DNA from: a virus
Virus record (IMG/VR): IMGVR_UViG_3300050821_001772
Coordinates: 1-42,608 of that record
DNA: 42,608 bases
Strand: one strand, 5' to 3'
The translations under genes and the position numbers were made by a program. Shown one piece after another: positions 23,053-30,682 of this stretch. Each line of letters starts with the position of its first letter. Within the stretch, counting starts at the first letter, position 1. The notes under the pieces were generated by a model. It saw only the letters and a program-made list of their open reading frames with translations, was not told where the DNA came from and made no database searches.

Positions 23053-23632
23053 GCTGATCGGTCTCAAGGAGTAGACGCTCCTCAAGTTCGTCTGGGATAT
23101 CACCGTCGTCAAACCCACCGCTGCGGCGAGCTTCGATTGCTGCGTCATTGATCTCTCCGAGGTATCCATAGAATTTTTGGCGCTGTTCAGCGTTTGGTAG
23201 CGCGTTTATTATATAACGAATGTCGCGAGGTGTGATCTCCACTTTTTGCGTCTGGGTGACTTCCGTCTTTTCGGTGAAGCCCTCGAACGCCTTGAGCCAG
23301 AGCATCTGCGCGAGCGGGTTGAGCTTGTTGACGCTGGCGGTGTAGATTGCCGCGACGATGTCGGGCTTGCGCGCTTTTATCCAGCTTCGGATATGCTCGC
23401 TCACGCTGCTCTCAAAGTCTCGGCGCTTAGTCCAGCGTGTCAGTGTATCCTCGTGGATTTTGTAAAAGTCGGCGAATGCCTTTTGCGTCTCGAGGCCTTC
23501 CCTCGTTTTGTCGTAGAAAGGGAGCGCGTACCACCAGACAAACTTTTCGTAGAGGGTGCGGTCAAAGACTCCCTTACGCGAGATATCCGCAGGTTCCGGC
23601 ATGTGGTTTGGTGTGTTCGCGGCTTGACTCAT
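22928..23632 (-). CDS. terS: Terminase small subunit
   Basis: This 234-residue protein is encoded directly upstream of the large subunit. The region YKIHEDTLTRWTKRRDFESS is a helix-turn-helix typical of phBC6A51-type small terminases: 'fa....is..tl..W.kr..F...v'. A helical oligomerisation part (AIYTASVNKLNPLAQMLWLK) and the pattern ITPRDIRYIINALPNAEQRQ, seen C-terminally in this group, follow. The acidic C-terminal stretch (DDGDIPDELEERLLLETDQH) precedes the overlap with the large subunit. It recognises phage DNA for packaging. Confidence 0.82.
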   Translation of the reverse strand: MSQAANTPNHMPEPADISRKGVFDRTLYEKFVWWYALPFYDKTREGLETQKAFADFYKIHEDTLTRWTKRRDFESSVSEHIRSWIKARKPDIVAAIYTASVNKLNPLAQMLWLKAFEGFTEKTEVTQTQKVEITPRDIRYIINALPNAEQRQKFYGYLGEINDAAIEARRSGGFDDGDIPDELEERLLLETDQHAPELSRAPADEVAEGDPQCLRRDLEWRASTYHHQSTARWW

Positions 23633-23650
23633 AGGTATTTCATCATCTTA

Positions 23651-23980
23651 CTACCTGCCGTCTGCATCTGCACCGAGCATGCGGATCATCACGTCGCGCA
23701 CCACGTTCACCGTGACTGCGTTGCCCAGCGTCTTGTACCTCTGCGTGTCGCTCACCCCCTCCGTCCATCCGTCTGGGAAGCCTTGCAAGCGCTCGCATTC
23801 GATCGGTGTAAGCCGGCGAATGCGAGCACCCTGCAGGGTGTGCTGTTGCATGCCTGTGTCGAGCGTCTGGGCTACTCCCTTCCCTACTCTGCCTCTGCGC
23901 GTCTTAGAGTTCATGGCGGTTAGATTTATGCTGTCTCCTTCCTTTGCGATCGCGTAGCCTTGCTTTGTCGCTTCGGGCAC
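23651..23980 (-). CDS. C5-cytosine methyltransferase, C-terminal part (out of frame with the N-terminal part)
   Basis: This frame holds the C-terminal motifs of a Dcm-type enzyme: IRRLTPIECERLQGFPDGW (motif IX region) and YKTLGNAVTVNVVRDV (motif X). The usual N-terminal motifs lie in the frame ending at 23926, and the two meet at a G12 tract (23990-24001). Thirteen or ten G would fuse them into one enzyme of about 539 residues. As written the gene is broken, which may be an assembly error, a real mutation, or phase variation. It lies between the terminase small subunit and a second methyltransferase. Confidence 0.8.
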   Translation of the reverse strand: MPEATKQGYAIAKEGDSINLTAMNSKTRRGRVGKGVAQTLDTGMQQHTLQGARIRRLTPIECERLQGFPDGWTEGVSDTQRYKTLGNAVTVNVVRDVMIRMLGADADGR

Positions 23981-25269
23981 TTTGAGTTGCCCCCCCCCCC
24001 CGCAGTTTCGACGACCAGCGTCTGCGGGTGCTTCTTGTCGATGCCGCTATCTGCGCGCGCTTTCAGGGTGTAGGCGATGGTCGGCGTGCTCGACCCTCCC
24101 GTTCCAGTGCGGAGTGCTCCGGCGATGCCGTCCTTTCGTGCCTCCATTCGCGCACCGTTGGCTCTCCCGCGCTTTGCGACGCTCACGACGTGGTTATTGT
24201 CCTGATAGCTCTTGCCGGTCAGCGTAGGGGCGTTTAGGTGGGTACCGCCCTTGTTTTTGCCTCGGCCTCGCTGGACGAGGTACGAGAATTGCTTGGAGCT
24301 TTTGGTTGCGGCGAGTGAGCCGCTTATCGGCATCTCGCGCACTTCGCCGCGCTGGTTGCGCGCGATGATCACCGGCTGTTGGCTACCGTCTTGGCGCGCC
24401 CGTGCGTTGAGAGTCGGTGCCACTCCCCCTTTCATCTCGCGGAAGCCTTCCCCGTCCTTGTGCGTGCGGAGCGTGCCGACGACGAAGTTGCCGCCCCAGT
24501 TGGCGTATTGCCGCGCGGTGAGGGTAGATGCAGTGTCGCGAACTTTTTGTCCATGCGCGCCGGCCGCAGGATGTGGCTCATCTGCTTCTTGGAGAGGAAA
24601 TACTTCGGGTCGGGGCGTGCCTCTAAGATGTCCTGCAATGAAGACGCGCTCTCGGTTCTGGGGGACTCCGTGATGTTTGCTGTTAAGCACCTGCCATTGG
24701 ACGTCGTACCCCAGCTCTGCAGTCGCGGCGATGATGGTGCGGAAAGTGCGGCCGCCGTCATGACTGAGCAGTCCTTTAACGTTTTCAAACAGGAATAATC
24801 GAGGCCGCTTCGCCTGCAGTATTCGCGCAAGGTCGAAGAAGAGAGTACCTCGGGTGTCGGCAAACCCGCCCCGCTTTCCAGCGATGCTAAAAGCCTGACA
24901 CGGAAATCCGCCAACGAGCAGGTCGAAGTCGGGAAGAGCGGTAGCGTCGATTTTGGTGATGTCTCCATAATTTTTATGCGTAGGGAAGTGTTGCTGATAA
25001 ATTTGCGCTGCGTACCGATCGACCTCAGAGAATCCCACGCAAGCAGGTGCTCCCTCGTTATCGATCCGGTGAGGCAGTTTGCGACGTCCTCGCGGCGCGC
25101 GCGCATCTCCTTGCCCCTTCTCGGCGACCAGTCCTTTCCTTGGCGCAGGTTTGCCGCCCGGGTGCGCTTCGCTTCCGGCGTTCGCACCTCGCTCAGTGAT
25201 CTCCACATGCGCTAATAGTATCCCGAGCTCGAAGCCTCCAATGCCGGTGAATGTTGAGAAGTATTTCAT
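23926..25269 (-). CDS. C5-cytosine DNA methyltransferase, N-terminal part (frame ends after a G12 tract)
   Basis: From ATG 25269 (MKYFSTFTGIGGFELGILLA, motif I) the frame carries GGFPCQAFS (motif IV, catalytic Cys), FLFENVKGLL (motif VI) and GVPQNRERVFIAGHLRG (motif VIII). A long target-recognition region of repeated APTLNARARQDGS / APTLTGKSYQDNN type follows, known from phage Dcm enzymes. About 45 low-complexity residues (HPGGKPAPRKGLVAEKGQGD and neighbours) are inserted between motifs I and II. Beyond the G12 tract the frame reads NSKCPKRQSK and stops. It starts by ATGA overlap with the upstream methyltransferase. It would methylate phage or host DNA at cytosine C5. Confidence 0.88.
   Translation of the reverse strand: MKYFSTFTGIGGFELGILLAHVEITERGANAGSEAHPGGKPAPRKGLVAEKGQGDARAPRGRRKLPHRIDNEGAPACVGFSEVDRYAAQIYQQHFPTHKNYGDITKIDATALPDFDLLVGGFPCQAFSIAGKRGGFADTRGTLFFDLARILQAKRPRLFLFENVKGLLSHDGGRTFRTIIAATAELGYDVQWQVLNSKHHGVPQNRERVFIAGHLRGTPRPEVFPLQEADEPHPAAGAHGQKVRDTASTLTARQYANWGGNFVVGTLRTHKDGEGFREMKGGVAPTLNARARQDGSQQPVIIARNQRGEVREMPISGSLAATKSSKQFSYLVQRGRGKNKGGTHLNAPTLTGKSYQDNNHVVSVAKRGRANGARMEARKDGIAGALRTGTGGSSTPTIAYTLKARADSGIDKKHPQTLVVETAGGGGNSKCPKRQSKATRSQRKETA
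23990..24001 (-). repeat. G12 homopolymer inside the cytosine methyltransferase gene
   Basis: Twelve consecutive C on the plus strand (G on the coding strand) lie between the target-recognition region and motif IX. Changing the tract by +1 or -2 restores the full enzyme. Such tracts are classical contingency loci, and also classical assembly-error sites. Confidence 0.9.
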
Positions 25270-25751
25270 AGCTTCATAAACGCCACCCAGTGCGTCTTGC
25301 TCTGCTTGCCGCTCGGGTGGCCGAAGAGCGGTTTGCATGGCGCGAGCGCCAGCACGTCCTTGAGCGGGATGTCGAACTCGCTCCACTTGAATATCAGCGT
25401 GCCCTCCGGCCGGAGCACGCGCAGGCACTCCGCAAAGCCGGCACGCAGGTCGTCCTTCCACGTCGCGCGGTCGAGCTCGCCGTACTTCTCCTTCATCCAG
25501 CTCTCTTTGCCGCCGCGCTTGAAAATGTGCGGCGGGTCAAAGACGACGAGGGCGAAGGTGTTGTCGGGCAGGTCGAGCTTTCGGAAGTCCATGACGACAT
25601 CCGGTGCCACGGTGATGGTGGCCCCGTTGGTCTGCTTTTTCGGGGCCATGGTGCGGTTGTCGACGTAGAGCGCGTGCGGGTTCTTTTTATCGAACCAGAA
25701 CATGCGGCTCCCGCAGCAGGCGTCTAGGATTTTCTTGTGAGTTTTTTCCAT
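25266..25751 (-). CDS. SAM-dependent methyltransferase (DNA methylase-like)
   Basis: This is a 161-residue protein from ATG 25751 (MEKTHKKILDACCGSRMFWF); an ATG at 25766 would add five residues. Motif I reads LDACCGSRMFWFDK and the catalytic-type motif IV VVFDPPHIF. ECLRVLRPEGTLIFKWSEFD completes the Rossmann core. In phages this compact family, with 'DP PH' and 'CCGsRmf', is usually annotated as a DNA or unknown methylase. It overlaps the upstream gene by 28 bases and the downstream cytosine methyltransferase by ATGA, forming a methylation operon. Confidence 0.82.
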   Translation of the reverse strand: MEKTHKKILDACCGSRMFWFDKKNPHALYVDNRTMAPKKQTNGATITVAPDVVMDFRKLDLPDNTFALVVFDPPHIFKRGGKESWMKEKYGELDRATWKDDLRAGFAECLRVLRPEGTLIFKWSEFDIPLKDVLALAPCKPLFGHPSGKQSKTHWVAFMKL

Positions 25752-26089
25752 ATCTTTTTCCACCATGGGAGTGCGTTGTATGCGTCCTCTGCTGTCTTGC
25801 GCTCTGCCTCCTTGCGTGCGCGCTCCGCTTTCGCTTCCTGCTTGCGCCGGCGGTTGTCGCGTATCTGCTGGCGTCGCTCGCGCTCGATCTCCTCGAGGGC
25901 GGCTATCGCGTTGCGGCATTCGCGCGCCGTGAAGATGTTTTGGAAGTGCGCGGCAGGCTCTCTAAGGCCGAGCTTAGCCGCAAGACGCAGGTATACCGTG
26001 TTTCGGGGTACGTGGAGGCGGACGAGGCGGTCGATGATGTCGTGCCCCTCTTGCTTGAGCCGGCGTATCTCCTCGATGTCCTTTCGCAT
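25724..26089 (-). CDS. zinc-finger-containing-domain (DUF3268)-like protein with basic C-terminal tail
   Basis: In this 121-residue protein, RNTVYLRLAAKLGLREPAAH and FTARECRNAIAALEEI match the end of the phage 'zinc-finger-containing domain' family, '..aY..la..lg......H...f....cr.v...'. The long charged helix (ERERRQQIRDNRRRKQEAKA) and the WWKKIWKKLTRKS tail are unusual and look nucleic-acid- or membrane-binding. The upstream CxxC part of the family is missing, so zinc binding is doubtful. It is early-region accessory. Confidence 0.55.
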   Translation of the reverse strand: MRKDIEEIRRLKQEGHDIIDRLVRLHVPRNTVYLRLAAKLGLREPAAHFQNIFTARECRNAIAALEEIERERRQQIRDNRRRKQEAKAERARKEAERKTAEDAYNALPWWKKIWKKLTRKS

Positions 26090-26096
26090 GCGAGTG

Positions 26097-26513
26097 TCAT
26101 TTTGAGCGCTTGATAATCGCGGCGGTCGCGTCGCTGCGGCTCATCGTCAGCTTGTACATGCCGCTCGTGAGGTGGCCGGCGATGATCCAGAGGTAGCGCG
26201 CGCGTGCGTTGCGGTCTTTGTGCACCGCACAGGCGTAGTGGTACTGCCTGCCGTAGCCTTGCGCCTCTTGCTCGGCGCGGAATGCGGGGTCGAGCTTCCA
26301 GCGTTCCCACCACTCGGGTATACCCATCTCCGCCTGTTGCTCTGCGTGGCGCGTCTCGTGCGCCAGCAATGCGCCGTCGATCTCGACCTGATCGGGGTTG
26401 TAGATAACGTCGCCGTAGGTGAAGATGGCGCCTTTGCCCGGCTCAAACCCTGCCGCGATGAGGTCGGCAAAGTTCGGCGGGTAGTCCATCGCTATCGTCA
26501 TCTGCCGGCTCAT
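26097..26513 (-). CDS. Putative metallopeptidase-like phage protein (HETRH)
   Basis: In this 138-residue protein the segment DQVEIDGALLAHETRHAEQQ contains HETRH, an HExxH-type zinc site, followed by EWWERWKLDPAFRAEQEAQG in which a downstream E could be the third ligand. Such small 'l.HE..H..Q......Wwe+Y..d..FR...E..Ay' proteins are common in phages and related to the DUF4157 class. It lacks a signal peptide. The substrate is unknown. It overlaps its upstream neighbour by ATGA. Confidence 0.65.
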   Translation of the reverse strand: MSRQMTIAMDYPPNFADLIAAGFEPGKGAIFTYGDVIYNPDQVEIDGALLAHETRHAEQQAEMGIPEWWERWKLDPAFRAEQEAQGYGRQYHYACAVHKDRNARARYLWIIAGHLTSGMYKLTMSRSDATAAIIKRSK

Positions 26514-27031
26514 AGGGTGTTGAAGAGCTCTATCGGGTCTTTTAATCCTTCGAGGCGCACCAGCTCGGGTATCGCGCGCGCGATGTCGCGCTCGGTGCGG
26601 ATGCCGAAGTGGTCGCAGAGGTAGCTCAGTATGCCCTCGTCGCGCATCTCGGTCGGGTTGTGCGGCTCGAGGCTCGCCTCGGCCTCAAACGGCGCAATCT
26701 CGCGGTAGTAGGCGTCGTAGACGCTGGCCTGCGAGTCGGGGATGTCGAAGAAGGGCTTTTGGTCGAAGAGCGCCACGCACGTCATGTCGTTGCCGGTGTG
26801 GATGAAGGCGCTCATCTCGTGCGGCCAGATGCCCTCGCCTATGGCGACGTTGAGCATGGCCTTGTTGCAGTAGACCCACACCTTCACCCAGCCGAGGTCG
26901 CGGTTGCTCTGGCGCTTGCCGTAGGTGGCCGCGCACGTCTCGGTGCAGAACATTGTCTTGTCGCCGGTGAGCGGTGCGAAGCACCCCCAGCAGAAGGCGA
27001 TCTTGTTGGTCATCCTTTCTTTTGGTTTCAT
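26510..27031 (-). CDS. Protein with N-terminal C4 zinc motif, unknown
   Basis: This is a 173-residue protein from ATG 27031 (MKPKERMTNKIAFCWGCFAP), chosen because this ATG overlaps the upstream stop as ATGA. FCWGCFAPLTGDKTMFCTETC gives a C-x2-C...C-x3-C metal site resembling FCS/MYM-type fingers. The remainder (YLCDHFGIRTERDIARAIPE) is helical with no known domain. The frame is open further upstream, but that part overlaps the RusA gene. Confidence 0.65.
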   Translation of the reverse strand: MKPKERMTNKIAFCWGCFAPLTGDKTMFCTETCAATYGKRQSNRDLGWVKVWVYCNKAMLNVAIGEGIWPHEMSAFIHTGNDMTCVALFDQKPFFDIPDSQASVYDAYYREIAPFEAEASLEPHNPTEMRDEGILSYLCDHFGIRTERDIARAIPELVRLEGLKDPIELFNTL

Positions 27032-27432
27032 AACTCCATCGTTATTTTGATAATGGCGCGCGGGTCTTTTGGCGAGACTTCCGCGCGGATGAGCGTCAGC
27101 GTCGGCACCACGAACCAGCTGTCGTCGGCCAAGATGCCGGCATCGACGAGCAGGTCCATGACGCTCTCGGCCTTGTTGCTCAGGTCGGCCTTCCGGCGGT
27201 CGGGCGGGTAGAAGATGATCTCCACGCTCTGCGCCTTGGTGATCGTCAGCTTCGACGGCCACTGATACCGGAGGGCTATCATCTGCTCCTCGTGCCATGC
27301 CTCGTGCGCTTCGCTGGGCACCATGTACGTCGCGTTGCCGCGGCGGATGCGTCGCTTGCTGTTTTTCTTGCTCGGGACGCGCCCCTTGAGCAGGAGATTG
27401 TGCACTTCGGGGTAGATGATCGTGACGGCCAT
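27028..27432 (-). CDS. rusA: RusA-like Holliday junction resolvase
   Basis: This 134-residue protein starts at ATG 27432 (MAVTIIYPEVHNLLLKGRVP). The RusA pattern is clear: PSKKNSKRRIRR near the start, VEIIFYPPDRRKADLSNKAE with the catalytic aspartates (P-D-x3-D-L-x-N), and VMDLLVDAGILADDSWFVVP with the DD pair. It resolves branched DNA during recombination and before packaging. The frame is open upstream of this ATG, but that stretch overlaps the membrane protein gene. It is coupled to the next gene by ATGA. Confidence 0.85.
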   Translation of the reverse strand: MAVTIIYPEVHNLLLKGRVPSKKNSKRRIRRGNATYMVPSEAHEAWHEEQMIALRYQWPSKLTITKAQSVEIIFYPPDRRKADLSNKAESVMDLLVDAGILADDSWFVVPTLTLIRAEVSPKDPRAIIKITMEL

Positions 27433-27434
27433 AA

Positions 27435-28100
27435 TTATTTTGTCGCGAATGCGGGAGCCGGCGTCGGGGCGAAGCCGCCGACGAGGTCTGCCCAGAGTTG
27501 CGCGAGCATCTCGCTGATGGCTTCGCTCGCTTTCTTTTTGCTTTTGGGCGGCTCCATGTCGTTTACAAAGAGCAGGTATCCCTTGAGGCGGTTGGCGATC
27601 GCGTTGACGAAGAGGTATTGCCACACCATGTTGTTGGGTGCATCGCTCAGCGCGAAGTGCGAGACGAGGAAGAGCAGGCCGGTTAAGCCGATGATGAAGA
27701 CGTGGGTCTCGAGCCTCTTGCGGCGCGTGCGGACGAATACCTCATCGAGCACTTCGGCGTGCATCTTGACGTAGCTCGGCTCCTCGCGCAACGACCAGAA
27801 GAGGTCGTGCTGCGGCTTGAGGACGTTGGTCGTGTACTGTATGCCCATCCACTCCATCACGGCCAGCATCGACCAGACGACCACCTGCACCACCGCGCCG
27901 AATGTGTTGCCCTCGACGACGTAGAGTGCCGCCGGTATCGCTATCGCCCAGACGATGAGGCCGGCGAACTGGACCCACTCGAAGCGGATCATGAAGTCGA
28001 TGGCGTGCTTTTTCTCGTCGTGTCGCTCGATCCACCGGCGCACGTATTGCGTCAGGTGGTCGAGCACGGCGCGGTCTCCTTTGATGATGAGGTTTCTCAT
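27435..28100 (-). CDS. Membrane protein with about three to four TM segments
   Basis: This 221-residue protein starts at ATG 28100 (MRNLIIKGDRAVLDHLTQYV). Hydrophobic segments are VQFAGLIVWAIAIPAALYVV, then AVVQVVVWSMLAVMEWMGIQ, and HVFIIGLTGLLFLVSHFAL, with QYLFVNAIANRLKGYLLFV possibly a fourth. A charged loop with EPSYVKMHAEVLDEVFVRTR lies between the second and third. No known family; superinfection exclusion or host-membrane interference is possible but not shown. Confidence 0.65.
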   Translation of the reverse strand: MRNLIIKGDRAVLDHLTQYVRRWIERHDEKKHAIDFMIRFEWVQFAGLIVWAIAIPAALYVVEGNTFGAVVQVVVWSMLAVMEWMGIQYTTNVLKPQHDLFWSLREEPSYVKMHAEVLDEVFVRTRRKRLETHVFIIGLTGLLFLVSHFALSDAPNNMVWQYLFVNAIANRLKGYLLFVNDMEPPKSKKKASEAISEMLAQLWADLVGGFAPTPAPAFATK

Positions 28101-28104
28101 GGTT

Positions 28105-28338
28105 TTATTCGGTTCGCATTTTCTCGTTCTCCTCATCAACTTTTCCAGTCGCTGTCAGCACGAGACCTTTTTTTGCGTAGTCGAGGAAGGCAATCATGAG
28201 TCCGGTGACGTCACTCTCTTTTCCGTCCTGCTCGCGGAGCAGTATTTTCGTCTTGTCCGCGCGGATGTCATCGATTAGTGAGCCGAGGTTTGCCGCTCCC
28301 ATTGCTGCGATGATTGGCGGTATAGGCTTCTTTTCCAT
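28105..28338 (-). CDS. Small helical protein, unknown
   Basis: This 77-residue protein starts MEKKPIPPIIAAMGAANLGS, amphipathic with charged C-terminus (KVDEENEKMRTE). It is packed tightly between neighbours (4 and 2 bases). No known family. Confidence 0.6.
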   Translation of the reverse strand: MEKKPIPPIIAAMGAANLGSLIDDIRADKTKILLREQDGKESDVTGLMIAFLDYAKKGLVLTATGKVDEENEKMRTE

Positions 28339-28340
28339 AC

Positions 28341-28664
28341 TTATTTTTCTTTTGCTATCTCACCCATTACCTTGCGAGCCAGTGACGCATGCGCCTTTTT
28401 CTCGGCATCTACGTGTTGCTGCAACTCAAACTCTGCCCGGGTGATGGCGTATTCCATCGCTTTGAGGATATTGCGCCAGCCCGCCATGTATCCGAGGCTC
28501 CGGCCAGCAAAGACCCACTTCTTGGTCGCGTTGCGTTGCGGCTGGTCGAGCAGGCTGATGGTGCCTTTGTCGTAGTCGATCTCGACGAGCACGCGCACGC
28601 CGTGGAGCGTGTAGCCCACGATCTCGAAGTGCTTCTCGCGGGTATTGTCTTGTTTTTTACTCAT
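28341..28664 (-). CDS. Conserved-looking phage protein, unknown
   Basis: This 107-residue protein has a beta-rich first half (FEIVGYTLHGVRVLVEIDYD) and a long C-terminal helix (NILKAMEYAITRAEFELQQH). RNATKKWVFAGRSLGYM suggests a compact alpha+beta fold. The start overlaps the upstream ParB-MTase stop by ATGA. It may be a partner of the methylase, but only position suggests it. Confidence 0.6.
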   Translation of the reverse strand: MSKKQDNTREKHFEIVGYTLHGVRVLVEIDYDKGTISLLDQPQRNATKKWVFAGRSLGYMAGWRNILKAMEYAITRAEFELQQHVDAEKKAHASLARKVMGEIAKEK

Positions 28665-29917
28665 AACTTTTTCGCTTTTTGCTGGGTCAGCAACTCCCAG
28701 CGCTTAATAATGACGTCCACGTACTTCGGGTCGAGCTCCATGGTGAAGGCTCGCCGGTTGAGCTGCTCTGCGGCGACCAGCGTTGAGCCGGAGCCGCCGA
28801 AGAGGTCGAGGACGATGTCGTCGCGCTTGGAGCTGTTGCGGATCGCAATGCTCACCAGCTTGACGGGTTTCTGCGTCGGATGGTCGTACTTGCTCTCTCG
28901 ATGCAGGCGCCAGACGGTGCTCGCGCCTGCCTCGTCCTTGGTGACCTGTGCGCGGAGCGCCTTAAGGAGTTCCGCATCCGTCGGTTCCTCAGTCCACTCC
29001 GTGTATTGTTTCCGGTCGCCGTAGAAGTTGAGCTTGCTTCCGACTCTGTGGCAGTAGAGAATCGGCTCGTGTTTCCAGCGGTAGTCGCCCCAGCCCATGC
29101 TCGCGACCTTCTTGACCCAGATGATCTGCTGGCGTACCTCGAAGCCGGCGGCGTTGAGCGCGTCCTCGAATTCTCGGTGCGTGCGCGAGGCGTAGCAGAC
29201 GTACATGCCGCCGTCGCTTTTCAGCGAGGCGGCATAGTTCTTGAAGGCTCCGTTGAGCAGTGCTCGGAAGGCCTCCTCGGTCATGTTGTCGTTCTTGATG
29301 GTGGAGCTCGTATTCGCGCCCCTGCCGGAGTAGTTGACGTTGTAGGGCGGATCGGTGAAGACCATATCCACGAGCGCCCCCCCCCTCAGCGTTTCTACAT
29401 CCGCCAGCTTGGTGGCATCGCCGCACATGAGGCGGTGCCGACCCAGCTCGTAGACGTCGCCCTGTTTGGAGGTGGGCACAATCGCGGCGGCCTCCTTGTC
29501 CGCATCGAAGTCGTCGTCATCCCCGTCGCCGAATATCTTGTCGAGCTCCTTGCTGGAGAAGCCCACGCCGGCCAAGAGCGCCGGATCGAATTGCGCGAGG
29601 AGCGCGTCGTCGAACTCGCCTTGGTTTTTGTTGAGGCGCAGGTTGAGTGCCTTCTCCTTCTCGAGCGTGAGGTTCACCCACACCACCGGCAACGTCTTTA
29701 GCCCTTTCGTTTTTGCGATGGAGAGCTTGAAGTTGCCGCCGATGACGATGCCCATGCGCTCGGGGTTGCTGTTGGCGACTATCGGTTGCATGAAGCCGAA
29801 CTCGTCGAGGCTCGCCGTCAGCTGGGCGCGCGCGGCATCCGGCCAGTGGCGCGGATTGTAGTCCGCCGGCACCAGCCTTTCTATTGCGACCTGTTCTACT
29901 TTGAGTTCGGTTTTCAT
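28661..29917 (-). CDS. ParB-like nuclease/N-domain fused to DNA N6/N4 methyltransferase
   Basis: This is a 418-residue protein. Residues 1-~110 match the ParB N-terminal domain ('L.padyNPR......a...L..si.e.Gf.qPivvn......g.ivgG+.r..aak..gl..vPvv'). Residues ~150-418 form a beta-class DNA methyltransferase: VFTDPPYNVNYSG (motif IV, DPPY), KKVASMGWGDYRWKHEPILY and VLDLFGGSGSTLVAAEQ (motif I, FGGSG). ParB-methylase fusions are common in phages. They modify adenine or N4-cytosine in phage DNA, possibly to evade restriction. It is coupled to the downstream gene by ATGA overlap. Confidence 0.93.
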   Translation of the reverse strand: MKTELKVEQVAIERLVPADYNPRHWPDAARAQLTASLDEFGFMQPIVANSNPERMGIVIGGNFKLSIAKTKGLKTLPVVWVNLTLEKEKALNLRLNKNQGEFDDALLAQFDPALLAGVGFSSKELDKIFGDGDDDDFDADKEAAAIVPTSKQGDVYELGRHRLMCGDATKLADVETLRGGALVDMVFTDPPYNVNYSGRGANTSSTIKNDNMTEEAFRALLNGAFKNYAASLKSDGGMYVCYASRTHREFEDALNAAGFEVRQQIIWVKKVASMGWGDYRWKHEPILYCHRVGSKLNFYGDRKQYTEWTEEPTDAELLKALRAQVTKDEAGASTVWRLHRESKYDHPTQKPVKLVSIAIRNSSKRDDIVLDLFGGSGSTLVAAEQLNRRAFTMELDPKYVDVIIKRWELLTQQKAKKL

Positions 29918-29921
29918 GCGG

Positions 29922-30113
29922 TTAGAGTGCCACCGTTTTTACGCGGTTGGGCTTTTTGAGTGTCTCGCAGCGCTCCCGGGCAACAGCCTCGGCGAGGTGT
30001 TTGCTCAGGAATATAAGGGGCATCTTGACGGTCGCCGTCGAGTCCGGCAGTCGCATGCCCGCCTGTACGAGCTTGCCGCGTTGGAAGATGCCGTAGTAAG
30101 TCGTCTTTGCCAT
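29922..30113 (-). CDS. Small protein, unknown
   Basis: This 63-residue protein starts MAKTTYYGIFQRGKLVQAGM, beta then helix (LSKHLAEAVARERCETLKKP), basic. It lies four bases from the ParB-MTase gene. No known family. Confidence 0.55.
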   Translation of the reverse strand: MAKTTYYGIFQRGKLVQAGMRLPDSTATVKMPLIFLSKHLAEAVARERCETLKKPNRVKTVAL

Positions 30114-30118
30114 AAAGG

Positions 30119-30658
30119 TTAGACGGTCGGTGCCGCAGTTATCGAGCCGTCGGCGAGCCAGTCGATGGTCTGCTGATCGGTCGGGTCGAGGCTCACGGTC
30201 GCGCCGGCGGCGTAGTCGGTGCCGCTTACGGTGATTGTCTTGCCGTCTGCCACGATGTAGCTGGTAAGCGGGCTTTCTACCTGCGGCGCTACGGCCTTGA
30301 GGAAGTCGCTGTCGGTCGCGGCCTTCGCTGCGAGGTCGTCATCGCTCAATGCGAGGAGCGCGTTGACTGCCGCGATGATGCTGTTGGCGCGCTGTGCCTG
30401 CGCCTTGCGTTGCTCGAGGCGCTCGGCCATCGTCTTTTGGCGCGCTCCGCCCTTGCCGTCCGGCACGAGGTCTTGCTGGCCTTCGGTCAGCGCGCCGGCG
30501 TCGGCCGCGAGGACGAGGCTGTCGTGCATCGCGTCGGTCATGCTCGCCATCAGGTTGCGTTGCCAGATGTTGAGGTAGTAGGTGAGCCACTCGCGCAGTG
30601 AATAAACTTTTGTGCATAGCGCATCGAATGATGGCATCTGCTGTCCGTCGTCGTTCAT
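30119..30658 (-). CDS. Unknown helical protein with C-terminal beta module
   Basis: In this 179-residue protein the N-terminal ~120 residues are helical (LREWLTYYLNIWQRNLMASM; MAERLEQRKAQAQRANSIIA). The C-terminal ~50 residues (VADGKTITVSGTDYAAGATV, then SLDPTDQQTIDWLADGSI) look like the short head-protein module of the 13683-14078 gene. The leader ends TTAAAACAAC before the ATG, like other AT-rich leaders here. The function is unknown. Confidence 0.6.
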   Translation of the reverse strand: MNDDGQQMPSFDALCTKVYSLREWLTYYLNIWQRNLMASMTDAMHDSLVLAADAGALTEGQQDLVPDGKGGARQKTMAERLEQRKAQAQRANSIIAAVNALLALSDDDLAAKAATDSDFLKAVAPQVESPLTSYIVADGKTITVSGTDYAAGATVSLDPTDQQTIDWLADGSITAAPTV

Positions 30659-30682
30659 GTTGTTTTAAGCTAAATTATTTAA

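Noticed and set aside
27498-28278. Search for toxin-antitoxin, anti-CRISPR or other defence genes among small early genes
   Set aside because: No recognisable motif; tight packing alone does not support such a call.
29379-29386. C8 run in the ParB-methyltransferase gene as a second phase-variable tract
   Set aside because: The frame is intact through it and the enzyme is complete.
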